Assembly (NCBI GenBank): GCA_031761405.1
Contig: JASEVX010000011.1
Coordinates: 15,187,609-15,251,608, forward strand
Source: Serripes groenlandicus
Lineage: Eukaryota; Mollusca; Bivalvia; Cardiida; Cardiidae
Length of the DNA stretch: 64,000 nt
Direction of reading: 5' to 3'
Part shown: positions 11,636 through 23,037 of the stretch, in pieces
Position numbering within the stretch: position 1 is the first letter of the stretch
How the letters are laid out: each line of letters starts with the position of its first letter
Notes under the pieces: model-generated
What the model saw: the letters and a program-made list of their open reading frames with translations, nothing else
Databases searched by the model: none
Told to the model about the DNA's origin: nothing
Made by a program: the position numbers and the translations under genes

Positions 11636-11785
11636 ATGGACGCTGCATCTCCCTGCTACTGGCCGAAAGTCGGCGATTTATGTCAGGTATTGTTTAAACA
11701 TGATGGTTTTAATCACAGTGTGATAGAAATAGTGAAAGATTGGCCAGTTCTGAAGTATCTCATACGCTCGACAAAGTGGGTTTAA
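11636..11785 (+). CDS. Small ORF (49 aa), possible first exon, unrecognised
   Basis: The ATG lies in a good Kozak context (AACATGG) and opens a 49-codon frame beginning MDAASPCYWPKVGDLCQ, with a helix-like continuation (HSVIEIVKDWPVLKYLIRS), then TAA. I do not recognise it. An internal CAG|GTATTG after codon 17 could be a splice donor, in which case only the first 17 residues would be coding here. The composition (Trp, Cys, Asp, charged helix) looks more protein-like than the surrounding AT-rich frames. The E-box and CRE-like words just upstream are compatible with a promoter. It could equally be chance. There is no neighbouring exon I can link to it. Confidence 0.25.
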   Translation: MDAASPCYWPKVGDLCQVLFKHDGFNHSVIEIVKDWPVLKYLIRSTKWV

Positions 11786-11989
11786 TACTAAGAATTTTGA
11801 AAACACTGGGACCGAATACTAGGAAAATGACGTCACGTTAGCGTTTTTTGTTTTTTTGTTTTTTTGAACGGTGAATACGGTGTACATGCATATTACATAG
11901 GTAGGAACGAAACGTGTGTGCATGCATATTTGTTATACAACGAGAAACTCTCTCTAAATAAGTAAAGTGGTTACTTTGTATAACATGTA

Positions 11990-12715
11990 AAAAGATTATA
12001 TAATAATAATATGTGTTTCCTTGATGTACATACTAAATCCGCGTGTCATGAAAATCGGAAAAGGGTAAAAATCCGCCTTCTACAAATATAGATAACAAAA
12101 GCAAATATTTCGTACACACCGAATTTTTCAAGGAAAAATGCTAAACCATTTGTTTTACTCATAACACCGGGTAATATGTTTAAATAAGCATTACACACTT
12201 ATATAACGATCATAGTTAAAGGCGGACTGTTCAAGTGGGGATTTTCAGTGGATATTGACAGTTTGAAAGGTAAACGGCAGGACATACCTGTCATTTTATT
12301 CGTGTTCTAAATTTAAAATTGGTTAATTTTAACGCGATCTGTACTACTATGTAGATTAACGTGGGAATTTTAACGCTTGGACTTAAGAAGTAAGTACTGT
12401 ACGTTCTAATTTATTATCATAAGGAAGTTAATGTGAGTCTTGTTCCAGGAAACTCAAACATTGGACATTTGTATAGATACAAATCATGCTGTGCATCAGG
12501 GTAGTCTGATATGGGTGTACACTATTCATAATTAAGAATTCAAAGAAACGTTTAAAATACTTAGAAAACACGAATATGATAGCCTGGATATATAGGCATA
12601 ACATGTTCTTCTTAAAATTATACTAGGTTTTTTTTTTTTCACTTTTCAGATCCTTTCCTAGTATTTATTTTTAAACAATATTTTCAACATTTTATGTAGT
12701 GCATTTATTAAGATT
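11990..12715. other. Intergenic DNA, no gene seen
   Basis: AT-rich unique-looking sequence with a poly-T run near 12630. No open frame of note and no recognised repeat. Confidence 0.4.
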
Positions 12716-12719
12716 CAAA

Positions 12720-12720
<1 letters not shown>

Positions 12721-12804
<84 letters not shown>
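12721..12804. repeat. (GA)n microsatellite
   Basis: Nearly uninterrupted GA dinucleotides over 84 bases. A short GAGT-rich stretch follows at about 12868-12920. Confidence 0.95.
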
Positions 12805-12806
<2 letters not shown>

Positions 12807-13082
12807 AGTCTGATGTCTCACTTTTCTATCAATCTATAATGGGAGAAATCGAAAGACCTTTAAGTTGTGAATGAGTGAGTGAATGTCTGAGTGTTGATTG
12901 AGTGAGTGAGTGAGTGTTTGTTTTACTACACTAAACCGATGTTATATTTTGGAGTTGGTGATGTTAGGGTATTGCTGCACAATTAAAGGTTGTCGTGAAA
13001 CCTGGTGACGAAATAGTCGTTCGTAGATTTGTTTTCGGTCACTTTCCAAAGATAGTTAAATTCTTGTTTAAAATATATATAT

Positions 13083-14413
13083 GGGCCGCTCCATGAGAAA
13101 ACCGGTGATAGTGACATAGGATAAGAAATGACGTAATCATCACTCAAAGTTTGACGTCATTTGTGTGTGAGTGAAGCTGAAGTAAATTTATATGTTTACA
13201 CAGAGTTTGATTTGGTTTATAAACATCATGTTCATCGAGGGATTAAATGAAGAGCGATATATAATAATACTGTTACAAGCCGGTTAATCTGCCCCATGTA
13301 TTGGAAACATTTATTATTAATTCAAAACATCCGACAAACAAAAGCGTGTAAGATTAGTAAACAGATATATTTGTATATATCGATATTTATTTTAACTATT
13401 TAGTTCTTTCGTGATTTGTGAATATTCTCCCTTTCAATGATCCATTTATGTGTAAGAATTGAAAATATGTTTCTGAGGTTGACTTGAAATGGTTTTTACC
13501 ATTTTCATTCTTTTTTTTTTTTTGGTTTTGATTATGTGAACTGTGTGTTTACCTATTCATTGCCATCAACTTTCAATTAAAATACATACTCAATATATTT
13601 TAACGCTGCTATGATGCTATACAAGACTGTATGAAAAAAGTTTATTTGCACCTGCGAAAAGTAAATTAAATAATATAAAGCCCTCAATAAGGTGTTGAAC
13701 TTATAGTTATGGAAAAACAAAACTCTATGAAATAAAACCGTGTAAATCGGTTGATATCTGCGGATACAAAACATATTGTTTTGTGTCATTATTATTCAAT
13801 AATGGATGTATAACTGAGCGTTGCTTAACGAAAAAATACTTTCTTTCATGAGATTACTATGAGAAAAGCCGAATCTAAATACATTCAATTCATTTCCTTC
13901 GATAATGTAGATTTAGATTGAATCTATTTTCCGGATTTATTCCTAAGTTTGTAATCAATCGATGATCAAATAATCATGTGGATGCGTATAATTATTGTTC
14001 GTTGTAGTACAGGAAATAAGACTCCATCACCATGACACATATTTCAGCACGACCCTAACATCTTGTTCAAAACACCGTGCTTTAAATTTCACCACCATTC
14101 GATGTAGTACTGCTGAAGTTATACGCTGAATGACTTAAAATGTACTCAAACCATTTTGATAAAATTAAGAATAACTTTGCTGAAAATTACTAAATTGTTT
14201 GAGCGTCGAACATAAATCATGAAAATGACGTCGACGTCATTTCAGCAATTAGTAACACACGTCTATTTTTGACGTCCATTACGGCGTCAATATTCGTCAT
14301 ACGAAGTCCACATATATATCAAACAAAACTTGACAGGTTGGACTATATGAACATGTAAAAATCCCAAAATCGAAAATGCTGTCACTATCACCGGTTTTCT
14401 CATGGAGTGGCCC
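13083..14413. mobile_element. DNA transposon with GGGCC TIRs, deleted copy (1.33 kb)
   Basis: The termini GGGCCGCTCCATGAGAAAAC (13083) and GTTTTCTCATGGAGTGGCCC (ending 14413) are inverted copies, and the inversion continues through GGTGATAGTGACA. Both ends sit in ATATAT runs. The whole element aligns in inverted orientation with the two arms of the 1318-4420 copy. It lacks that copy's central 1.73 kb; the junction is at about 13850, between CTTTCTTTCATGA and GATTACTATGAG. It abuts a LINE tail on its right side. No transposase is encoded. Confidence 0.85.
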
Positions 14414-15060
14414 ATATATATATGTCATACAATTTTGTTCTGCTATCGCTAAGGAAATATGCTTTATATATGCAGAAACAATATAAAGAGAGTTTGACAT
14501 TAAGATAATAATAATTCGATTGGGATATCTTGTATCCCATTACCACTGTTTGCATAGAGCATAAGTTTTTGTCTATTCCACACAAAAGGAGCAAATTGTG
14601 TAATTTTAACCAATTTGCTATTACTATCGGGCATCTTATAAATAAGTGTTTGTAAGATTCTGTTAAATTACAGATGTTGCAACAAGGAGAAGAAGACATT
14701 CTTCATTTAAAACGCACTTCTTTCGACGGGATGATTTTGTGTATTAACTTGTACTTGAACTGTTTAATTCTATTATCATACAAAGTTTCTTTTATTTGAA
14801 TAATTTATACCAGTTATCGTGTACATAAGGTACACTGAGCTGTTTATTTATTAGAGATGTATAAACATGTTTTTTACTATAACAAGTCAAAGGTTTATCG
14901 AAAATGTTGAGGTCGAGTTTGGTTTTGATCTTTGTTTTAACAGACCCTTTAGTTTAAATAGTTTAAATAATATTTAACCAGATGTTTGGTATACAATGTT
15001 TTAACGTGTTTATTTCAGCTATCCAATTAGTTTTAAACGAATTATCTTTTCTCAAAGTTC
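14414..15060 (-). mobile_element. LINE 3' fragment (L1/Tx1-like C-terminus)
   Basis: The minus-strand translation contains KQFKYKLIHKIIPSKEVRFK, then a stop, then CCNICNLTESYKHLFIRCP. That is the CxxC...H...C zinc-knuckle-like C-terminal region typical of L1/Tx1-type ORF2 proteins. Stops and a frame change show it is dead. It begins exactly where the DNA transposon at 13083-14413 ends, so the transposon may have inserted into this LINE or the two may share a breakpoint. Confidence 0.65.
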
Positions 15061-15778
15061 TCGCGATGGCTCTAAGATTTGACCTTTACATGACCGCGTT
15101 TTGTTAAACTACACCTTTGCTGAAAATAGTCCTAGTATTTTTTCCGATATTGCATCACTTTGATGTGTTATTTCAATGAAGTGAAGTCATATTTAAACTA
15201 TCGAATCAACACAGAGAATCAATTCTCAAGAGAATATCAAATTAATAATAAAGGTATATATTTCATGTGTCTGTAGGCATGTATGAATTTCGAGTTGTAC
15301 GCCCATTGACTAGTGAGTGACGTAGTTAACAGGTGCCCATTATGTAACGCTACCAAACCTGACCTTCGACCCAACGCTGTAGAGCAATGTATATCTGCAG
15401 AGCTCCAGGTAAGGTGCGTGAATACATTATCACGCATTGAAATGCAGGAAAAACGAATGAAAATATTTGCTGTTCGTCGTATCACGCATTTAAACCCGGA
15501 ATAACGAATGAATCATTCTGGAGACCTGACTTTAACCCATCGGAAGGGTCTGTTAGGTGTGTTCAGTAAGAATAGAGTTGTTAAACACATTAACAATTAC
15601 CTTTAGTAAAGCAAGCATTTTTTGGACAAATTTGAAGTTGTACAAACAATTGATTATTATAGCATATGGAATAGACCCCCAAAACCAGGGACGTAGACAA
15701 ATCACAATTGTTCACACTATGAGACGATCAAACATAAGCTTTTTGAGATACTTACAGACATAACATCCATTTGCTATG
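15061..15778. other. Intergenic DNA, no gene supported
   Basis: Short frames exist on both strands at 15237-15504 but none begins with ATG in a convincing context on the plus strand. A CCAGGTAAGG donor-like word lies at about 15406. I see no recognisable product. Confidence 0.35.
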
Positions 15779-15948
15779 AGTCTAGAAAGTAACTTATTTT
15801 GTCTTGAAATGCATTGTATACTTAAGTAGTTAACGGGAGGTAATTAAGCAAGATTTATAAACAAGTCTAGAAAGTAACTTATTTTGTCTTGAAATGCATT
15901 GTATGCTTAAGTAGTTAAAGGGAGGTAATTAAACAAGATTAATAAACA
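15779..15948. repeat. Two-copy tandem duplication (85 bp)
   Basis: AGTCTAGAAAGTAACTTATT starts units at 15779 and 15864. The second unit differs from the first at only a few positions, so the duplication is fairly recent. Confidence 0.85.
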
Positions 15949-16672
15949 TGTAAATTGTAAATTCAAAATAGTGCAGTAAAAGGAACAAATGCTTATATTG
16001 AGCAATATTTCACTGTCTAATAATGCTTCCTGCTGCAGTGTCATCAACATGTTGTCATTATGATGAGCATTTCTCTCTTTTAAATTTTACTCTTTTGTGT
16101 TCATGGATATTGTTAAGAGTTTTTAATTTACTGTTTAAACTGTTACATGGATACATAGGCAGTGGAATGCCTATTTAAGGTTAGAAGCATAATACATAAG
16201 TTAAAAACATGTTAACCTTCCTTATTTTGGGGTGATGGGCTTCCTGTAGTGATTCACTCTTTAATAATTATTTAGGGAGTGAAACATATTTGACCAAAGT
16301 AATTATCTGGAGCTCTCTATATCACAGATTTGTGGAAGTATAATTGTGCATTTTTATTTGTTTCCTTATGACGATAGTAGAAAAATAAAATGACAAATAA
16401 CACTTAAACGCACACAGGGAAATCTCACCGTTTTGTCTCCGTTTCAAACGATGTTCTGATTATAGACCATTCATTTATATTTATCAGCCATTAGGGCAAA
16501 GATATTACCATCTGCAACATGTTTGTCATGGTGCATTTGATTTATCAGGGATCATCAAATCATATATTCATACCATTACAGTATAGGGACACTTATAACA
16601 TATTTATGTATTTATACTTTTCACATTTTTAACATAAAATTGTTTGCAGAAGATTTTTGCACATTTCAGATA
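15949..16672. other. Intergenic DNA, nothing identified
   Basis: AT-rich sequence without a supported gene or repeat family recognised from the rest of the window. Confidence 0.35.
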
Positions 16673-16905
16673 TTAAAGCCTTTACCCCATGTAGAGGCTG
16701 TCTGATGACATTGCTGCAGACATCTTTAAAACACATTTTGACTGAAGTAGAACTTGCTCAATGCAAGCAATTCCAATTTTCCCATAATATTTTCTTCCCC
16801 TTTTCCATGTGTTATACCTTCATTTATAGAGATTTTTATATTTTTTTTGCAAAGATATGTTCAAAGTCGTCTGCTGCAGATGTGTTGTATGTGGGAAAGG
16901 GTTAA
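16673..16905. mobile_element. TTAA-flanked MITE (family T), complete copy
   Basis: It is bounded by TTAA at 16673-16676 and 16902-16905. The right end reads GTCTGCTGCAGATGTGTTGT then ATGTGGGAAAGGGTTAA, and the left end is a diverged inverted counterpart (TTAAAGCCTTTACCCCATG). TTAA target duplication is characteristic of piggyBac-type transposition, so a piggyBac-mobilised MITE is likely. No coding capacity. Confidence 0.7.
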
Positions 16906-17353
16906 TTAACAAACCATGAAACAAGCTTTAAAAAAATGAAGCAAAATTAGAGGATCTCAATTTTTACTATATTGCTTCCAAATTTTGATTTTGTGATTTT
17001 AAGTTTTTACTCAAAGGGTACCTGTTTTACCCATACATTTTCCCCAATTATCCGTATACACCCAGTATATAACAGTATACATTAAACATTTCCACTTGTG
17101 AAAATGTTATGTTATCAAAGGAAAACTAGCTCATAATGAGCTATTCTCCATTTGCCACAATTTATTGATCAACATACAAGTTCCTCAGTAATTAAAATCT
17201 TAAGACATTTTGACTATTAACATGAAACTATTAGCAAATAATCACACATTAAGAAAGTCTGCCCCAAAAACCTGTCAATTGATGAAGGTGTCTCTTTTAA
17301 CATATATATGGACAAAGAGTATTTATAATCCTGAACTAGACTAGATTGTCTAA

Positions 17354-18617
17354 CAAGAGCTGTCCGCAAGACAGCATGCTCGACTATTTGGCCATTTGAT
17401 ACTATAGACAACAGCTGTTACTGAGACAGTGGCTTGATAGTATAGAACTATAAATCAAGTTGGATAAGTCTTGTTTGAATATCATCTGCCATTTGTGAGA
17501 AAAGGCCTAGCATGCAAAACTTCAACCCAAAATTATAACTTCACTAAGGGCCATAATTTATAATAAATTTAGTCAGGAGTTACCTTATCTGATTGTTTGA
17601 TACATTTAAAGACTATATTGAAGCGTTAAATCAATCTCTGAGTGGTTACTGAGATATGTGCATGATCGTGCCATGCATGCAAAACTTTAACCACATTTTA
17701 AAACTCAAACAAGGTCCATAATTGTACTTAATGCATACAAAGGTTATCTAACTTGACTGTCTGACACACCGGAAGACATGAATGAAGTTTCAAGGCAATA
17801 TCATTAGTGGTTACTGAGATATATCCATGAAAGTACCTTGCATGCAAAACTTTAACCAGAATTTCTAAGTAAAAAAGGGACAGAATTTGCATTATATGCT
17901 GGAAAGAGTTATCAAACTTGATTGTTTATATAGGTGTGATGGTAAGGAAGGGTTGTATAAAGTTTATATGCAATGCATAAAATATATACTAGGATATGGA
18001 CTCTTAATGTTGTTGCACGCAAAACTTTAACCAGAATTTCTAAGTAATAAAAGGACCAGAATTTGTATTATATGCTAGAAAGAGTTATCTTACTTAATTG
18101 TTTATATAGGTGTGATGTTTGGGAAGGGTTGTATCAAGTTCCAATGCAATGCTTCAAGTAATTACTAGGATATGGACTTTTAATGTCGTTGCACACAAAA
18201 CTTTAACCAGAATTACTAAGTTATAAAAAGGGCTATAACTCGCAGAAATTGCCGGATTATGTTATCTGACTTGATGATATACATATGTGTGATGGTTGGG
18301 AAGCGTTGTATAAAGTTTCAATGCAATGCATAAAGTAAATACAGAGATATGGACTCTTAATGTTGTTGCACGCAAAACTTTAACCAGAATTTCTAAGTGC
18401 ATAATTGTGTCAAAATCTAATATAGAGTATTGGAACTTGTCCTGTAAGGTCAGTTGATGATGTCCAGTAAGTCTGTGAAGTTTCAAAGCAATAGCATCTG
18501 TGGTTTATGAGAAAAAGCCTTGCATGCAAAACTTTAACCAAAGTTGCAACGCAAACGCCAACGCCGACACTCAAGGGACTGTAATAGCTCTCATATTCTT
18601 CGAATAGTCGAGCTAAA
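17354..18617. mobile_element. Inverted-end repeat with seven internal ~170-bp monomers
   Basis: It starts with a hairpin (AGCTGTCCGCAAGACAGC) and GCTCGACTATT (17378-17388). It ends with the inverted copy AATAGTCGAGC (18603-18613), preceded by a GC-richer AACGCCAACGCCGACAC stretch. Inside, variants of CATGCAAAACTTTAACCAGA recur seven times at about 165-177-bp spacing (near 17515, 17680, 17843, 18016, 18193, 18370, 18523). It looks like a MITE whose middle has been tandemly amplified. No coding capacity. Confidence 0.7.
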
Positions 18618-18649
18618 AAAACTACTAAGTTTTAAAGCAAGTTTAAAAC

Positions 18650-21578
18650 AAACAAAAAACATGATCAAATGCAATTATTAATTACATTTTCAAAATAATT
18701 CGTTACCAGTACTTTCAGTACTTTGATTATCTTTAATTATCGTATTTGTTTTGACACAGAATATGCCATTTTCGTCTATGAGATATTTATGTTACTATCG
18801 ATCCAATTTTTGAAATATATAAACAATTTTTGCCAAGTGTTTTTACAATGTATCTATTGTCCCAGATTACTTGTTTTCTTATATCATAGAACGTGTTTGT
18901 ATTTACTTGAACGTAATTTGTTGTTTTAATCCATAGTTCGGGGATATTTCTGTAAAATTCACTCAATTTGACTGTATCTAGGCTTTTTATTGAGTCTATG
19001 TTCATACAAAGTACCAAATAATTGCTTCCGTATCTATTTAGAAAGTATCTGGGAATAATTTGCCAATGGGCGTCAGCATTTTGTTCTTCTGTAAGCGACT
19101 TAACCCATTTTAACTTTATTGAAGTGATGTAAGGGTCAAGTTGAATTAGCTTAAGCCCGCCTTTCGACTTTGGACCTGTAATAACAGATCTTTTGATTTT
19201 ATCATTTTTGTTATTACATAGAAATTTAAATATTATTGTATTGATTTCTTTTATAATCGGCTCAGTTACGATTATTGAGTGAAATAAAAAGAGTAAACTT
19301 TGGAATAATGATGCTGTTTATAACCTGGATTTTACCGTAAATTGTTAATTTGCGTTTAGTCCAATTTTCAATAATGCTTTTACATTGTTCTATTTTATTG
19401 TTCCAATTCAGAAGATTACAATCTTTAGGATTTGTTCCAAAATAAATAACAAGGGCTTTAATTGGACTTGAAACATTTCCTGGCTTTTCTGTATTTGCCT
19501 TTTCATTTGCAATCCACACAATCTCATTAAAATCATCTCCTATTAACGCTACGCATAGTATCTGAGGACAACCGATAAAGGGTCACGTTCAGACGAACTT
19601 TCCGCCAGCCAATCAGAACCTTGCTTTCACGTTTTTGAAAGTGAAAGTAAAAGTCTATATTTACCAAAGAAAACCTATATTTAGCATGGGATCCCAATTT
19701 TCGCAGTGATTTACACGCGTGTATAGTTCTTATGACGACCGCATTATGGCTACAAATGCGGAAATGAGGCAAAACACTGATACAGTCTTTTCCTGACCAT
19801 ACAGCATCGAAAAGAGTTCTTTGCTCTGGTTTTAAATGGTCTATTTTAAGTTTGCTCAACTTCGTCAATTGACGCCATTTTGAAGGTTAAGCCAAACGTT
19901 TGTTGAAACGAGTCCTCTGATTGGTTCAAATAAAAATAGCTTGGTTGATCTAAAAATAGCGATATTGGAAATTGATGAATTCGAATGGATCGCCATCAGA
20001 TCTTACATTTGGTCAGATCGTGTACTTTATTCAGATTGCAATCCACATAGCCTCTGTTTTATTTGTATTTAGTTTGAGTCCAGAGTCCTTTCCGAATGTA
20101 TTTACTATTTCAAGTGCGTTTTCGACGTCAATTGTGCGTTTTAAAAATAAAGTGGTATCATCCGCTAGCTGTGATATACGTTTATCATTTTGATTGTTTT
20201 GGATTGTTATGCCTGTTATGTTTTTGGAATTTCGTATTCGGAGTGCCATTATTTCTGCTGCAATGATGTATAATAGAGATGACGTTGGCCATCCCTGACG
20301 GACGCCCCTCTGTGGTTTGAACGTTTTTGATTTCCAGCCGTTATTTATTATACAGGTTTGACAATTTAAGTAAAGTGTTTTGACACATCGAATGAATTCA
20401 TTTTTAAAACCAAAGTAATGCAACGATTCAAATTAAAAAGACTATTCTAGAGTATCAAAGGCCTTTCTAAAACCTAAAAAGGCAATCGCCCCATTTAATT
20501 GTAACAATTCGGCGTATTCTATTATATCCTGTATCTGTCTAATAGTGTAGCCTATAAATCTGTTCTTTATGTAACCTTGTTGGTCCTTGTTAATTATTTT
20601 ATGAATAATTTGTTGTAACCTATTGGCTAAAACTTGCAATCCACGTTTGATAATGATATAGGTCGCCAATTTTCAAGATTTGTTGGACATCCTTTTTTAT
20701 GAATAAGTGATAAAATACTAGTTCTTTGGGTATATGTTAATTCTGATTTTTTTTATAACCCTCATTTAATACACTAGTCAGAAGAGGACATAATATATTC
20801 CAAAAATGCGAATAAAATTCAACTGTTAAGCCATCTGAACCAGGACTTTTATTAGATTTCATTCCTTTTAAAGCGATTTCGCATTCTGACAGAATTAAAA
20901 GACCTTCGCTGCGTCGTAACTTGAAAATTTAGCTTCGCTTTGTGTTTGCGATATATAATCAGGATCTGTGTTATCAAAACTATATAGTTTTTTGTAGAAG
21001 TTTACTTCTTCTTGGAGAATGTCGAAAGTGTTTGTGATTTCTTTACCATTTACATAAATTTTGTTTAATGTTTTCTTTTTTTGCCTTGATTTTTCTAGGT
21101 TAAGAAAGTATTTTGTTTTCTTTTCACCTTGTTCTATGTATTGAACTCTCGATCGACTTTTTGCACCTTCTGCTTTTGCTAAGTAAAGGTCATTTACTTC
21201 CGTTTCGATTTCTTGTAATCTAATTTCGTTGTGTTTAATGTCATTTAACTGTCTGTATTCCGTTTCAAGAATGTTCATTAATTTTGTTTGAACTTTACTT
21301 TTGATTTTACCGTATGCTATGGAGTTTTCTTTAATTTCTATTTTTTAAAAGCTCCCAAAGAAATTGAATTTCCAGATTGTTTTGATTAAGTATGAATCTA
21401 TTTATTAAATTAGATACAAGTGCGATGTATTCTAGATCATGTAATAACGAATTGTTAAATTTCCAGTAACCTGGCCCTCGTTGAGATTGTTTAGCTATTT
21501 TCAATGATATTGCTAAGTGATCTGTGTATTTAATGAATGCAGGTAGAATATCAGTATGATCGGTTTGACGTAATAACG
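18650..21578 (-). mobile_element. Decayed L1/Tx1-like LINE, 5'-truncated, interrupted
   Basis: Reading leftwards on the minus strand, the order is as follows. First the endonuclease C-terminus with RGPGYWKFNNSLL (about 21490). Then the linker with SRVQYIEQGEKKTKYFLNLE (20895-21278). Then the reverse transcriptase with FRKAFDTLE (20442-20669), RGVRQGWPTSSLLYIIAAEI and LADDTTLFL (20031-20423). Then the thumb with FGTNPKDCNLLNWNNKIE and GKIQVINSIIIPKFT (19262-19519), and a C-terminal IRKQVIWDNRYIV (18787-19017). These are known non-LTR motifs in the expected order. Frameshifts and stops break it throughout, and a ~517-bp insertion splits it between the AMWIA codons and the following thumb. Confidence 0.85.
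19519..20035 (-). mobile_element. Insertion in LINE carrying a RecQ-like helicase N-terminal fragment
   Basis: The 12-bp word TTGCAATCCACA flanks the segment at 19507-19518 and 20036-20047, a probable target-site duplication. Removing the segment plus one copy joins the LINE sequence ...AMWIA to ...NEKANTEKP as expected. On the minus strand an AAAATGGCGTC start region is followed by LKIDHLKPEQRTLF and DAVWSGKDCISVLP. This resembles the Q-motif region just before Walker A in RecQ-family helicases. The GxGKS Walker A is absent, and a 1-base shift separates the ATG from the conserved stretch. A CCAATCAGAG word lies upstream. It looks like a captured promoter plus first-exon fragment. Confidence 0.55.
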
Positions 21579-22039
21579 CTAGTCATTTGGCGCCCAAACC
21601 CGTAAAGTTTATCTAGACATATTGCAAACGTTAATGTAAATGTAAATGTAATATCAAACAATAATATCAGCTTTTTTAACTCGACAATCGGTAACATGCT
21701 ATAGACTCACAACTAAAGAGCATAATATAATCCAAAACTATTTATTTAATTCGACCCGTGTCGAGTCAGCAATGGCAACCTTGATGTTTGACCGGTTCGT
21801 GGATATGTAAAACATAAATTGTTTTCGGGTCATGTTCATCAGCGGTTATCGTACATCTGAACGTTACAGCGGACTATATATTGGATGTTTGCTCTTATTT
21901 TATGCAATAATAGGAAAAATACACATTTTCTCGGGCGTGAACATCTGCAGACGCCCATCGAATGTATTTATGTCCTCATGCTTCGCTTTATCAGTTGCGT
22001 TACGATAATACAATGACGTCTCCATTATCGCTTTGTTAT

Positions 22040-22285
22040 ACAATAAATGGGGCTACACTTATACACATCATCTAATGATTTGGTCGTCTTATTGCCTATC
22101 CGTTCTGGCACCATTTAACGCCACTTTGACAAACAATAAATGGGGCTACATTTCCCCACAGCATCTAACGATTTGGTGTTATTATTGCCTCTCCGGTCTG
22201 GCACCATTTAAAGTCACTTTGATATATACAATTAATGGGGCTACACTTTTACACAGCATCTAACGATTTGGTCGTCTTATTGCAT
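22040..22285. repeat. Three-copy ~94-bp tandem repeat
   Basis: Units starting CAATAAATGGGGCTACA at 22040 and 22134, and CAATTAATGGGGCTACA at 22229, share CATCTAACGATTTGGT and CTCTCCGGTCTGGCACCATT-like stretches. The third unit is truncated. Confidence 0.8.
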
Positions 22286-22324
22286 TATTTCAACTTGACC
22301 CCAAATGTAACATGTTAGTTGAAG

Positions 22325-22510
22325 ATAGTTGTGCAGCGGTAGAGCATCGGCCTTTCGTTCCAAATGTCCCGGGTTCGAATGCTGTATGAACTGGTTCTGC
22401 CATTTGATATTTTCCAAACAAATGGCGCGAGTACCTTTCCAGGAAGAAGATGTCGAGCGTGATTAATATAAGATGAAAGCTTGTTTCACAATCGATGTAA
22501 AATAAATAAG
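22325..22510 (+). mobile_element. tRNA-derived SINE, family B
   Basis: It has a tRNA-like head, GTGCAGCGGTAGAGCATCGG (A box), then CCCGGGTTCGAATGC (B box). The unrelated body ends in CAATCGATGTAAAATAAATA. The 3' half recurs at 9692-9759. A functional tRNA is unlikely because the acceptor stem cannot be closed and the body continues without a tRNA 3' end. Confidence 0.7.
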
Positions 22511-23037
22511 TTAAGCACGTGGGTCTTCACTTCTAATAATGTGTCAACAGTATAAGCGTGTTATGTTATATACCATGCAGTCAAACCTGTGCTAAACACC
22601 ACCCTTGCAAACCAATTCCCTGTCTATATCAACCACATTTTTACTTTCCAAATGACTCATTTTCTGCGTAAATGTCGCTTCAATTTAAGACCACCAGTGA
22701 ACAAAGATCATATTGTTCTTTTTCCATGGGTGGTCTTTAAACACAGGTTGGACTGTATATATTATCAATGAAAGGTCTTGTAAGAATGCGTATGTACATG
22801 CGCACCTGGTGCTTATCTGTACGCAATTGCAACATGACCTGGACTCGATAGAAGCGGCACATATGCAGGTATCATGATGTATTCAGCTATATAATTGATT
22901 CAATGCATAGGCGTCTTGTACGCTATAAGGAAAAGAAAACAATGTTTATTCTACTATAATACAGACAAGGGCTGTAACTTCTCCGACAGCTGCGTTTGGT
23001 CCATGTTTGCATTTTGGTCTGATACAATATATATAAA

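Noticed and set aside
15237..15504. Overlapping ORFs on both strands with Cys-rich start (RCPLCNA)
   Set aside because: The plus-strand start is GTG, only one CxxC is present, and no repeat or domain supports either frame.
22325..22400. tRNA gene on the plus strand
   Set aside because: Good A and B boxes but no closed acceptor stem, and the 3' part matches a repeat at 9.7 kb; SINE head.
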